Below are positions 9,211 through 17,958 of a stretch of DNA of 64,000 nt, one piece after another (positions within the stretch are counted from its first letter, which is position 1; every line of letters starts with the position of its first letter). Source of the stretch: Coralloluteibacterium thermophilum (lineage in GTDB: Bacteria; Pseudomonadota; Gammaproteobacteria; Xanthomonadales; Xanthomonadaceae). Made by a program: the position numbers and the translations under genes. The DNA lies in NCBI RefSeq assembly GCF_042654365.1, contig NZ_JBHSGG010000014.1, positions 98,140-162,139 of the forward strand. The letters are read 5' to 3'. The notes under the pieces were generated by a model. The model was not told where the DNA came from and made no database searches. It saw only the letters and a program-made list of their open reading frames with translations.

Positions 9211-12200
9211 ATGTCCCAGTCCCCCCTGCGTTTCCCGCGGCGTGCAGCGCTTGCCGCCGTCCTCGCGGCGGCGTCCGCCGCCCCCGTCCATGGCCAGACC
9301 CACGCGGCGCGCGTGGACGATTTCGGCGCGGTCCACGCCGAGCCCGAGGTCCTGCCCGGCCTCTACCTGGTGCGCATGCACGCCGCGCCCGCCGTCGCGC
9401 GCAGCAGGGTGCCGATGGCGCGTGCGGCGGAAGCCCGCCGACTGGCGGGCGAGCAGGATGCGGTCCTTGCGCGGGTCGGCCGCCAGACCGGGACCGACCT
9501 GCGCCCGCTGAGCGAGACCTTCCGCTTCGTGCACGCGGCGAACGCGGTGACGGTGCGCATGGACGCGCGTGCGGCCGCGGCGCTGCGGCGGGCGCCGGAG
9601 GTGGCGGCGGTCGAGCCGGTGGTGCTGCTGCCGCTCGATACCGATGCCGGCCCGGAGCTCATCGGCGCGCCGGAGACCTGGGGCGTGCGCTACGAGAAGA
9701 GCCCGCGCAGCCCGCAACTGGTCCCGGTCCCGATCCGCGGCGCCCGCCGCGTCGCGGACGCCCAGGGCGAGGGCACGGTGATCGGCGTGATCGACTCCGG
9801 CCTCAACTTCGGCAGCCCGTCCTTCGCCGAGGTCGACGGCGCCGGCTACCGTCACAGGAACCCGCTGGGCGAGGGCAACTACCTCGGCCTGTGCGGCCCC
9901 GATCCCATCGCGGCGTGGGCCCCGCGCTGCAACGGCAAGGTCATCGGCGCCTACGACTTCGTCGACGAGCTGATGCCGACGATCCGGGAGAACGACCCCG
10001 GTGCCGACGACGGCCCCCCCGGCCCGGAGGACAACAACGGCCACGGCTCGCACACCGCGTCCATCGCCGCCGGCAACGTGCGCCTGGCCCGGGTGCCGGG
10101 CGGCCCGGAGCGCCTCGTCAGCGGCGTCGCCCCGCGGGCCAACCTGGTCGTCTACGACACCTGCTACGTGGCCGGGGACGGCCGGGGGCTCTGCCCGAAC
10201 GTGTCCACGCTGGCCGCGGTCGAGCAGTCGATCGTGGACGGCGTGGTGACCGCCATCAACTACTCCATCGGCGGCGGCACCTCGCCCTGGACGCAGGCCG
10301 GCTCGCTCGCCTTCCTCGACGCGCTGGAGGCCGGCATCAGCGTCGTCGCCTCCACCGGCAACAGCGGCCCCTCCAGCGCGACCCTCGGCCATGTCGAACC
10401 CTGGACGCTGAGCGTCGCGGCCGCGAGCCATACCCGCGGCCCCTTCGCGAACGCGCTGCGGATCACGGGCCCGGCACCGGTGCCCGCGCCGCTGCAGGCG
10501 ATCGACATCACGTTCCCGGCGAGCAGTACGCCGCTGATCGAGCCCATCGCCGGCGGCCTGGCCTACGACCCGCAGGACCCGCTGCTGTGCACGCCGCCGG
10601 CGCCGGGCTCGATGGCCGGCCGCGTGGCCATGGCGCGCCGGGGCGACTGCACCTTCGTGATCAAGGTGGAGAACGCGCAGATCGGAGGCGCCAGCGCGGT
10701 GATCCTCGCCAACAACGTCGACGGAGCGCTCAACCCGGCGCTCGACGGGACGGTCATCCCGGTCGGCGTGGTGGGGCGGGCGGACGGCGACCGCCTGCAC
10801 GACTTCCACGTCGAGCGCGGCGAGGCCCAGGTGCTGCTGGACTACCCGGCCGAGGCGCGGGCGAGCGAGCCCGACGTCATCGCCACCTTCAGTTCGCGCG
10901 GGCCGAGCGGCTACGCCCTGCTCAAGCCGGACGCGACGGCACCGGGCGTGAGCGTGCTTGGTGCGGTCGCGGGCGAGCCCGGCGCGATCGGCCTGATGAA
11001 CGGCACCTCGATGGCGTCGCCGCACGTCGCCGGCGCGGTCGCGCTGCTGCGGGCGCGGCATCCGGACTGGACGCCCGCCGAGGCCAAGTCCGCGCTCATG
11101 CTCACCGCGACCGAGGAGGTGCTCGATGCGGCGGACGGCCTGCCGGCGACGCCGCACGAGCGCGGGGCAGGGCGCATCCGCCTCGACCTCGCGGTGGAGC
11201 CGGGGCTGGTGATGGACGAGACCGCGGCGCGCTTCCGCGCCGCGGATCCCGCGCAGGGCGGCGATCCGTCCGCGCTCAACCTGCCCAGCATCGGCGCACT
11301 GTCCTGCATCGGGACCTGCACCTTCGAGCGGACCGTGCGCGCGGTGAGCGCCGGCCAGTGGAGCGCCGAGCTCGACGGCATCGCCGGCAGCGTGACGCCG
11401 TCCCGCTTCACCCTCCGGGCCGGCCAGAGCCAAACCCTCACCATCGTCATCGACGCGGCCGGGGCGGAGCAGGGCGCCCATGCCTACGGCGCGGTGCGTC
11501 TGACGCCGGCCAGCGTGCTCCTGCCGCCGCTGCAGATGCCGGTCGCCGTCCACGTCGATGCGATGGCCCTTGAGGTGGGGCCGGACCACATCGAGGCGAG
11601 CGCACCGGCCGGAGGCCGCGCGCAGGCCACGCTGGAACTCGGCAATGCCGGCAACGACGGCCTGGGCTGGTCGCTGTACTCCGGGGTGCGCGCGGTGCCG
11701 GCGATCGACCAGCCGGCGACGACGCTCAACGGTCTGGTCAGCACGCAGTACGCGGACACCGGGACCGGCGCGCTCGTCGCCGACGACTTCGAGCTGTCCG
11801 TGGAGACGGCGTTCGAGACCCTGAGCGTCGACGGCTTCCTGTTCGCCAACTACGGCGACACCCTGGACATGTACGCCAGCGCGCTGACCTGGAGCATCCA
11901 TGCCGACGCGGACGGCCGGCCCGCCGGCGCACCGGGGCAGGGCGAGGCGCCGGTCTGGAGCTTCACCGCCGCGCCGGGAACCCCCGGCGTCGCCGGCGGC
12001 ACCACGCGCATGGATCTCGATCTGGTCGAGGCCGGGCAGAGCCTGGTGCTGCCGCCGGGCCGCTACTGGCTCGTGGCCTACCCGACCTTCGACTCGCTCT
12101 CGGTCGGCGGCGTGCCGATGGTGATCTGGTACCGCTTCCTGCGCGACGTGCAGGACGGCCTCGTCGGACAGGAACTCAATACGGATCCCGAATTCGGCGG

Positions 12201-12474
12201 CAGCCCCGACGCCACCTGGGGGCCGCTGGACGGCGCTTCGAGCGGGCACTACGGCGCCGCCATGACCGCGCTCGCCGAAGGCATCTGCACGCCCCCATGG
12301 CTCAGTGCCGCCGAGACCGCAGGCAGCCTCGCTGCCGGACAGAGCAAAAGCGTCGCGCTGACTCTGGACGCAGCGGCACTGGAGCCCGGTACGCACACCG
12401 GACGCCTGTGCGTGGAGAGCAACGACCCCGCACGTCCGCTGACGGTCGTGCCGGTGACCTTCCGCGTCGGCTGA
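9211..12474 (+). CDS. secreted subtilisin-like (S8) serine peptidase with PA domain
   Basis: 1087-residue exported protease. An N-terminal signal peptide (RRAALAAVLAAASAAPVHGQ) and an inhibitor-like propeptide (about 45-140) precede the catalytic domain. The triad is Asp195 (VIGVIDSGLN), His278 (NNGHGSHTA) and Ser600 (NGTSMASPHVAG). A protease-associated (PA) domain is inserted between His and Ser, roughly residues 430-560 (ending near IPVGVVGRADGDRLH). After about residue 680 come beta-rich modules: one with QWSAELDGIAGSVTPS, a carbohydrate/jelly-roll-like region, and a terminal Ig-like module (LCVESNDPARPLTVVPVTF). Likely a degradative exoenzyme; in Xanthomonadaceae such proteases are often DSF-controlled, but nothing here shows that. 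Confidence 0.93.
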   Translation: MSQSPLRFPRRAALAAVLAAASAAPVHGQTHAARVDDFGAVHAEPEVLPGLYLVRMHAAPAVARSRVPMARAAEARRLAGEQDAVLARVGRQTGTDLRPLSETFRFVHAANAVTVRMDARAAAALRRAPEVAAVEPVVLLPLDTDAGPELIGAPETWGVRYEKSPRSPQLVPVPIRGARRVADAQGEGTVIGVIDSGLNFGSPSFAEVDGAGYRHRNPLGEGNYLGLCGPDPIAAWAPRCNGKVIGAYDFVDELMPTIRENDPGADDGPPGPEDNNGHGSHTASIAAGNVRLARVPGGPERLVSGVAPRANLVVYDTCYVAGDGRGLCPNVSTLAAVEQSIVDGVVTAINYSIGGGTSPWTQAGSLAFLDALEAGISVVASTGNSGPSSATLGHVEPWTLSVAAASHTRGPFANALRITGPAPVPAPLQAIDITFPASSTPLIEPIAGGLAYDPQDPLLCTPPAPGSMAGRVAMARRGDCTFVIKVENAQIGGASAVILANNVDGALNPALDGTVIPVGVVGRADGDRLHDFHVERGEAQVLLDYPAEARASEPDVIATFSSRGPSGYALLKPDATAPGVSVLGAVAGEPGAIGLMNGTSMASPHVAGAVALLRARHPDWTPAEAKSALMLTATEEVLDAADGLPATPHERGAGRIRLDLAVEPGLVMDETAARFRAADPAQGGDPSALNLPSIGALSCIGTCTFERTVRAVSAGQWSAELDGIAGSVTPSRFTLRAGQSQTLTIVIDAAGAEQGAHAYGAVRLTPASVLLPPLQMPVAVHVDAMALEVGPDHIEASAPAGGRAQATLELGNAGNDGLGWSLYSGVRAVPAIDQPATTLNGLVSTQYADTGTGALVADDFELSVETAFETLSVDGFLFANYGDTLDMYASALTWSIHADADGRPAGAPGQGEAPVWSFTAAPGTPGVAGGTTRMDLDLVEAGQSLVLPPGRYWLVAYPTFDSLSVGGVPMVIWYRFLRDVQDGLVGQELNTDPEFGGSPDATWGPLDGASSGHYGAAMTALAEGICTPPWLSAAETAGSLAAGQSKSVALTLDAAALEPGTHTGRLCVESNDPARPLTVVPVTFRVG

Positions 12475-12500
12475 GCGTCGCGCCGGCAGGCGGAAACGAA

Positions 12501-12526
12501 GAAGGCCAGCCTCGCGGCTGGCCTTC
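12501..12526 (-). terminator. terminator of ssrA, between convergent genes
   Basis: A perfect 10-bp stem (GAAGGCCAGC at 12501-12510, GCTGGCCTTC at 12517-12526) closes a 6-base loop. On the minus strand it is followed by TTCGTTTCC, so it best serves ssrA. It also lies 26 bases past the stop of the subtilase gene and may act in both directions. Confidence 0.75.
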
Positions 12527-12535
12527 TGCGTCGAT

Positions 12536-12892
<357 letters not shown>

Positions 12893-12927
12893 GGGTAGAA
12901 CAGGTATCGGCTGTCCGATCGTCCAGC

Positions 12928-12955
12928 AGTATAGGGACATCGGTCCCCGCATCAA
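12928..12955 (-). promoter_or_regulatory. sigma70 promoter of ssrA
   Basis: On the minus strand TTGATG (12955-12950) and TATACT (12933-12928) are separated by 16 bases. They lie 36 bases upstream of the mature tmRNA 5' end, suiting a short precursor leader. The -10 box is near consensus. Confidence 0.65.
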
Positions 12956-12985
12956 GGCCGGTCGCGGCGGGGCGCGACCGGGCGT

Positions 12986-13483
12986 TCAGGCATTGCGGTT
13001 GTGGCTGCGCATGACGCGCTGCTTGTCGCGCTGCCAGTCGCGCTCCTTGGTGGTCGCGCGCTTGTCGTGGGCCTGCTTGCCCTTGGCCAGCGCGATCTCG
13101 AGCTTGATCTTGCCGTTCTTCCAGTACATCGCCGTCGGCACGAGGGTGTAGCCCTCGCGCTCGACGCGGCCGAGCAGGCGGTCGATCTCGTGCCGGTGCA
13201 GCAGCAGCTTGCGGTCGCGGCGGTCGTTGGCGACCACGTGGGTCGAGGCGGAGATCAGCGGCGTGATCTGCGATCCGTAGAGGAAGATCTCGCCGTTGCG
13301 CACCATGGCGTAGCTCTCGCCGATGTTGGCGCGGCCGGCGCGGATCGCCTTGACCTCCCAGCCCTGCAGGGCGAGCCCGGCCTCGAAGCGGTCTTCCAGG
13401 TGGTAGTCGTGGCGGGCGCGCTTGTTGAGGGCGATCGTGCCGCCGCCGCCCTCCGTGCCCTTGTCCTTCTTCTTGTTCGACAT
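12986..13483 (-). CDS. smpB: SsrA-binding protein
   Basis: SmpB binds the tRNA-like domain of tmRNA and brings it to stalled ribosomes. 165 residues from MSNKKKDKGTEGG. Conserved features are IALNKRARHDYHLEDRFEAGLALQGWEVKAIRAG in the core, then TLVPTAMYWKNGKIKLEIALAKGK, and a basic C-terminal tail that enters the mRNA channel. An in-frame ATG at 13522 would add 13 residues not typical of the family, so 13483 is preferred. It is divergent from ratA, an arrangement conserved in many proteobacteria. Confidence 0.96.
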   Translation of the reverse strand: MSNKKKDKGTEGGGGTIALNKRARHDYHLEDRFEAGLALQGWEVKAIRAGRANIGESYAMVRNGEIFLYGSQITPLISASTHVVANDRRDRKLLLHRHEIDRLLGRVEREGYTLVPTAMYWKNGKIKLEIALAKGKQAHDKRATTKERDWQRDKQRVMRSHNRNA

Positions 13484-13637
13484 GAATCCCTCGTTCGACG
13501 CGCATTCTGGACCAGCGCGCATGGATGTGGCGAGCGTGGCGCCGCGGCGTGCGTCCCTGCACGTGGCCGTGGCGGCATCGGCTTACACTGCACGGCTTTC
13601 CTCCGCGGCAGCCGCCTGCTCCGAATCAAGAGCCTCG

Positions 13638-14066
13638 ATGACCCACGTCCACCGTCACGCCCTGGTCCGTCACTCCGCCGAGCGCATGTACGCGCTCGTC
13701 AACGACGTCGCCGCCTATCCCGCGCGCTTCGCCTGGTGCGAGAGCGCGGACATCCTGGAGCAGTCGCCGGAGCACATGGTGGCGCGCCTCGGCGTACGCC
13801 TCGGGGCGCTGCGTACGGCGTTCACGACCCGCAACACCCTCAGCGAGCCGTTGCGCATCCGGCTGGAGCTGGTGGACGGCCCCTTCCGCAGCCTCACCGG
13901 GCTGTGGGAATTCCACGCTCTCGACGAGGACGCCTGCAAGGTGAGCCTGACCATGGATTTCGAGGCCTCGAACCGGCTGATCGGCTCCGCGCTCTCGCTC
14001 GGCTTCAAGACGCTCGCCGATCGCATGGTCGACGACTTCCGCCGCGCCGCGGACGCCGAGGCCTGA
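13638..14066 (+). CDS. ratA: RatA/COQ10-family START-domain protein
   Basis: 142-residue polyketide cyclase/START-like protein. RatA of Escherichia coli is described as an inhibitor of 70S association; homologues (COQ10) bind ubiquinone, so the cellular role may differ. Visible features: HALVRHSAERMYALVNDVAAYPARFAWC at the N-terminus and FRSLTGLWEFHALDED, with a long C-terminal helix. The ATG at 13638 gives the family N-terminus; upstream codons are in the smpB promoter area. Followed four bases later by rnfH, the usual ratA-rnfH (yfjG-yfjF) pair. Confidence 0.92.
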   Translation: MTHVHRHALVRHSAERMYALVNDVAAYPARFAWCESADILEQSPEHMVARLGVRLGALRTAFTTRNTLSEPLRIRLELVDGPFRSLTGLWEFHALDEDACKVSLTMDFEASNRLIGSALSLGFKTLADRMVDDFRRAADAEA

Positions 14067-14070
14067 GAGC

Positions 14071-14367
14071 ATGACGCAGGCGCTCAGGGTCGAAGTGGTG
14101 TTCGGGCACGCGACGCAGGTCTGGCGGCAGCAGGTCGCGCTGTCGCCCGGCGCGACCGTGGCCGATGCGTTGGCGGCTGCCGACCGCGTGCGCGAGGCGG
14201 TCGCGCGCTGCGATGCGGACCTGCTCCATGATCCGTCGGCACTGGCTGTCCATGGCCAGCCGGTCGTGGGAACACGTACGGTCGCCGACGGCGAGCGGGT
14301 CGAGATCGTCGGACGGCTCCGGATCGACCCCAAGGAGGCGCGCCGGCGGCGCGCCTCGGGAGGCTGA
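14071..14367 (+). CDS. rnfH: RnfH-family ubiquitin-like protein
   Basis: 98-residue member of the RnfH family, predicted beta-grasp fold. It begins MTQALRVEVVFGHATQVWRQQ, with the conserved GQPVVGTRTVADGERVEIVGRLRIDPKEARRRR C-terminal region. The biochemical role of the family is not established. It sits 4 bases after ratA, so translation is probably coupled, and its stop abuts the bamE stop on the opposite strand. Confidence 0.9.
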   Translation: MTQALRVEVVFGHATQVWRQQVALSPGATVADALAAADRVREAVARCDADLLHDPSALAVHGQPVVGTRTVADGERVEIVGRLRIDPKEARRRRASGG

Positions 14368-14763
14368 TCAGCGGCGGCCGCGGCGGTTGTTCTCGCGCGG
14401 CAGGTTGCCGCCGAAGATGCGGATGGCGACCTGGGCGAGCTCCTGGTCCTGCTTCGGGAAGTACTCGCCCTCCCACGCGGCCAGGCTGTCGCCCTCGAAG
14501 AACACCGTGAGGTTCTTGACCTCGGTCTCGTCGCGGCGGCCCACCCGCTGCGTGGCGACGTAGTCCCAGCGCGACTGGTGGAAGGGGTCGGCGACCATCG
14601 GCGAGCCCAGCAGCACCGCGACCTGGCGCCGGGTCATGCCCTCGCGCAGTTGCTCCACGTTCTCGGCATTGAGCAGGTTGCCCTGGTAGATCGGCTGCTT
14701 GTAGAGGATTCCGCAGCCGGCGAGCAGGCCGGCGGTGAGCAACGTGATCAGGATCTTCTTCAT
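14368..14763 (-). CDS. bamE: outer membrane assembly lipoprotein BamE (SmpA/OmlA)
   Basis: Lipoprotein subunit of the BAM complex, which folds outer membrane beta-barrels. 131 residues. A signal peptide with lipobox LLAGC puts the lipid-modified Cys at position 17. The family core LREGMTRRQVAVLLGSPMVADPF and the RWDYV strand are present, and the C-terminus is a basic tail (RENNRRGRR). It is divergent from fur (110 bases between start codons), the standard arrangement in gammaproteobacteria, where it is also called omlA in Xanthomonas. Confidence 0.95.
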   Translation of the reverse strand: MKKILITLLTAGLLAGCGILYKQPIYQGNLLNAENVEQLREGMTRRQVAVLLGSPMVADPFHQSRWDYVATQRVGRRDETEVKNLTVFFEGDSLAAWEGEYFPKQDQELAQVAIRIFGGNLPRENNRRGRR

Positions 14764-14873
14764 CGGGCGCGGAGTGCCTTGCGGGGAGCCGGGTGACGAG
14801 TGCGCGATGATACACTAGCGCCCCGGCTGCGCCCTTGGCGGCGGGGCAATGTTCACGTGCCGTTGGAGGGCCC

Positions 14874-15290
14874 ATGGAATCGCAGGAACTACGCAAGGTC
14901 GGCCTCAAGGTGACGCATCCGAGGCTCCGGATCCTCGCGCTCCTGGAGGCCGCGAGCCCGCGCCACATGACCGCCGAGGACGTCTACCGCAACCTGCTGG
15001 AAGCGGGCGAGGACATCGGCCTGGCCACGGTCTACCGCGTGCTCACCCAGTTCGAGGCCGCCGGCCTCGTCCTCAAGCACAACTTCGAGGGCGGCCAGGC
15101 CGTGTTCGAGCTCGACCGCGGCGGCCACCACGACCACATGGTCGATCTGGACACCGGCAAGGTCATCGAGTTCACCAGCGAGGAGATCGAGCGTCTCCAG
15201 CACGAGATCGCCGAGAAGCACGGCTACATCCTCGAGGAGCACTCGCTGGTGCTCTACGTGCGCCAGAAGGCGCAGAAGAAGGCAAGCTAG
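14874..15290 (+). CDS. fur: ferric uptake regulator
   Basis: Iron-responsive repressor, 138 residues. A winged-helix DNA-binding domain (KVTHPRLRILALLEAASPRHMTAEDVY, then GLATVYRVLTQFEAAGL) is followed by the dimerisation domain with metal ligands GGHHDHMVDLDTGKVIEF. The CxxC structural zinc pair found in Escherichia coli Fur is absent and no Cys remains in the protein. This is seen in some other gammaproteobacterial Fur proteins. ATG 14874 gives the family start MESQELRKVGLK; GTTGGAGGGCCC is the ribosome binding site. Divergent from bamE. Confidence 0.95.
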   Translation: MESQELRKVGLKVTHPRLRILALLEAASPRHMTAEDVYRNLLEAGEDIGLATVYRVLTQFEAAGLVLKHNFEGGQAVFELDRGGHHDHMVDLDTGKVIEFTSEEIERLQHEIAEKHGYILEEHSLVLYVRQKAQKKAS

Positions 15291-15330
15291 CCACGCGCCG
15301 GCAGGCGCACCGGACAGGGAGGTCGGATAC

Positions 15331-16131
15331 ATGGTTCTGCGACGCGCTTTCGGGATCGTCCTCGCGGCAGTGCTTCCGTTCGCCGCGGCCACGACGGCAG
15401 CGGCACGCGAGGCGCCTGCGCCGGGGTGCATGGACGCCCGCCGCATGGTCTCGGCCCATCAGCTCGACAGCGCGCTCTTCGCGGTCGCCCTGGACGATGG
15501 CCAGCGCTTCCGCATCGATCTCGTCGAGGACTGCCCGCTCGAGGCGGGAGCAGGGCTCGACGGCCTGCAGATCCTCGCGCCCGACGCCTGGCTCTGCCCG
15601 GGCAGCGTCGGGCTGGTGCAGCGGGGCGAGGTGCGGTGCCCGGTGCGCGCGCTGGCCGAGCTGGATGCGCGCGACTATGCGGCCCTCGGCCGCCTCTCTG
15701 CGCAGCGGGACGTGGCTCTGCTCGACCCTGTGGAAGTGCGGGGCGCGCGTCGCCATGGCTTCAGGGGATCCCCGGACTTCTGTTTCGCGCCGCGTTTCAT
15801 GCGCGGCTGGTCGGAGGACAGGAAGGGGCTGCTCGTCGAGGTGTCGCCGATGCGTTCCGGCGGGAACCGCTTCTACCGTGTGGAACTGGCAGGTTCCTGT
15901 CCCGCCCTGGCCAGCGCACGCCGGATCGAGCTGCACTCGGGGCCGATGAACGGGCTGGTCTGCGGCAATGCCGGCGACCACGTCAGGATCCTGCCTACGC
16001 CGGAAGGGCTCGGCGCCGGCCTGTTCGACCACGACGCGGGCCTGACGTCCAGCATCATGGATCAGGTGGCTTCGCTGGGCACCTGCCCGGTCGTCGCGGT
16101 CTATCCCCGGGAGGAGGATCGGGCGCGCTGA
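15331..16131 (+). CDS. exported protein with internally duplicated Cys-containing module
   Basis: 266-residue protein with a signal peptide (RRAFGIVLAAVLPFAAATTAAAREA). I do not recognise a named family with certainty. Two halves look alike. The first has ALDDGQRFRIDLVEDCPL, then ILAPDAWLCPG and VRCPVRALAELD. The second has SGGNRFYRVELAGSCPAL, then SGPMNGLVCGN and TCPVVAVYP. The paired Cys-Pro positions suggest disulfides in the periplasm. It follows fur by 40 bases on the same strand and converges with recN. Confidence 0.7.
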   Translation: MVLRRAFGIVLAAVLPFAAATTAAAREAPAPGCMDARRMVSAHQLDSALFAVALDDGQRFRIDLVEDCPLEAGAGLDGLQILAPDAWLCPGSVGLVQRGEVRCPVRALAELDARDYAALGRLSAQRDVALLDPVEVRGARRHGFRGSPDFCFAPRFMRGWSEDRKGLLVEVSPMRSGGNRFYRVELAGSCPALASARRIELHSGPMNGLVCGNAGDHVRILPTPEGLGAGLFDHDAGLTSSIMDQVASLGTCPVVAVYPREEDRAR

Positions 16132-16137
16132 GCCGGC

Positions 16138-17811
16138 CTAGCCGGCCTGCGCGCGCTCCAGCATCTGCCGCGCATGGGCGCGGGTGGTCTCGGTGATCTC
16201 GACCCCGCCGAGCATGCGGGCGATCTCCTCGACGCGGTCCTCGGCATCCAGCCTGCGCACGCCGCTGTGCGTGCTGCCCTCGGCGACGTCCTTGCTGACC
16301 CGGTAATGCCCGTGGCCCTGGGCGGCCACCTGCGGCAGGTGGGTGACGCACAGGGCCTGGCGGCGCGCGCCGAGGGCGCGCAGCTTCTGTCCGACGACCT
16401 CGGCCACGGCGCCGCCGATGCCGGTATCCACTTCGTCGAACACCATGGTCGGCACCGCCTCGGCATCCAGCGTGGCGACTTCCAGCGCAAGGCTGATGCG
16501 GGCCAGTTCGCCGCCCGAGGCGACCTTGCGCAGCGGGCGGGGCGGCTGGCCGGGGTTGGCCGAGACCATGAACTCCGCCCGCTCCGCGCCCTGGGCGTCC
16601 GGGCGGGCGTCGGCGTTGGGTTCGAGCGCGACCTCGAAACGCCCGCCGCCCATGCCGAGTTCCTGCATCAGTTCCGCGACCTGCGCGCCCAGGCGGGTCG
16701 CCGCCTCGGCACGCGCGGCGCTCAGCGTCGAGGCGCATGCCTGCCAGGCCTGCTGCGCCTCGGCCATGCGCAGCGCCAGCGTCTCGCCGTCGATCCCGGC
16801 GGCGCGCAGGCTCTCGAGTTCCTCGGCCAGCGCGTCGCGCCGCGCCGCGAGCCCCTCGAGCGGGACGCGGTGCTTGCGGCCGAGCTCGTGCAGGCGCGCG
16901 AGCTGGGCCTCCAGGCTCTGCAGGCGCTCCGGATCAAGGTCGAAGCCGTCGCGCAGCCGTTCGACCAGCGCCGCGGCCTCGTCGATCTGGATCTGTGCGC
17001 TGTCGAGCAGCGCCGCGGCCTCGCCCAGCGCGGGCTCGTCCGCCGCCAGTTGCTGCAGCTCCGAATGCGCCTGGCGCAGCAGGGGGGAGATGCCGAAGCC
17101 GTCGTCTCCCGAGAGTCGTGCCAGCACGCGCTCGCAGCCTTGCAGCAGGCCTGCCGCGTTGGCCTGGCGGCGGTGCAGGGCGATGAGCTCCTCGATGGCC
17201 TCCGGCGCGAGGTTCTCGCGCTCGAGTTCGTCGAACTGGTGCTGAAGCCAGTCGATGCGCTCGCCGGGATCGCCGTCGCGCGCCAGCTCGGCCTGCCGCC
17301 GCGCGAGCGCCGCCCAGGCCTCCGCCGCCGCACGGACCTCGGCGACGAGGTGGCCGTGCCCGCCGAAGCCGTCGAGCAGGGCCAGCTGGTGGGCGCGCGA
17401 GAGCAGGGCCTGGTGCTCGTGCTGGCCGTGGATCTCGACCAGCAGGGCGCCGAGTTCGGCCAGCTGGCCGACGGTCGCCGGGCGGCCGTTGATCCAGGCG
17501 CGCGAGCCGCCGTCGGCGCGGATCACCCGGCGCAACTGGCACAGCCCGTCCTCGTCCAGCTCCGCCTCGCGCAGCCAGGCCGCGGCGGCGGGGGTGTCGT
17601 CGAGTTCGAACTCTGCGGCCAGTTCCGCGCGCTCGGCGCCGTGGCGCACCATGCCGCTGTCGCCGCGGCCGCCCGAGAGCAGCATCAGCGCGTCGACCAG
17701 CAGCGACTTGCCGGCGCCGGTCTCGCCCGAGACCACCGTCAGGCCGGGGCCGAAGGTCACCGTGGCCGCGCTGACGACGGCGAAATCCTTGATCTGGAGT
17801 CGGGTGAGCAT
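16138..17811 (-). CDS. recN: DNA repair protein RecN
   Basis: SMC-like ATPase acting early in double-strand break repair. 557 residues. Walker A is VVSGETGAGKSLLVDAL near the N-terminus, then two long coiled-coil arms (for example LEAQLARLHELGRKHR), the ABC signature in KVASGGELARISLALEVA, and Walker B MVFDEVDTGIGG. The start MLTRLQIKDFAVV (17811) is the classical RecN N-terminus; an in-frame ATG nine codons upstream is less likely. Divergent from hrcA, as in many proteobacteria. No LexA box was recognised in the gap. Confidence 0.96.
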   Translation of the reverse strand: MLTRLQIKDFAVVSAATVTFGPGLTVVSGETGAGKSLLVDALMLLSGGRGDSGMVRHGAERAELAAEFELDDTPAAAAWLREAELDEDGLCQLRRVIRADGGSRAWINGRPATVGQLAELGALLVEIHGQHEHQALLSRAHQLALLDGFGGHGHLVAEVRAAAEAWAALARRQAELARDGDPGERIDWLQHQFDELERENLAPEAIEELIALHRRQANAAGLLQGCERVLARLSGDDGFGISPLLRQAHSELQQLAADEPALGEAAALLDSAQIQIDEAAALVERLRDGFDLDPERLQSLEAQLARLHELGRKHRVPLEGLAARRDALAEELESLRAAGIDGETLALRMAEAQQAWQACASTLSAARAEAATRLGAQVAELMQELGMGGGRFEVALEPNADARPDAQGAERAEFMVSANPGQPPRPLRKVASGGELARISLALEVATLDAEAVPTMVFDEVDTGIGGAVAEVVGQKLRALGARRQALCVTHLPQVAAQGHGHYRVSKDVAEGSTHSGVRRLDAEDRVEEIARMLGGVEITETTRAHARQMLERAQAG

Positions 17812-17958
17812 GGAGGCAGGGAATGGAAAAACCGGCAAAGCGTAACGGCCGGCCCCGAACCCTGAAAGCGTCCCGTCTCGTGGACTGCGACGGCTTGCGC
17901 CGCCGCGGCGGGGCCCTTATGTATGCGCGACGTCCCAGGTAGCCGTGCCCGCCGCGCG

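Noticed and set aside
8566..12396. 1276-codon minus-strand frame ending in the OsmC protein
   Set aside because: Only the last 139 codons are OsmC; the rest is the shadow of the subtilase gene and crosses non-coding DNA.
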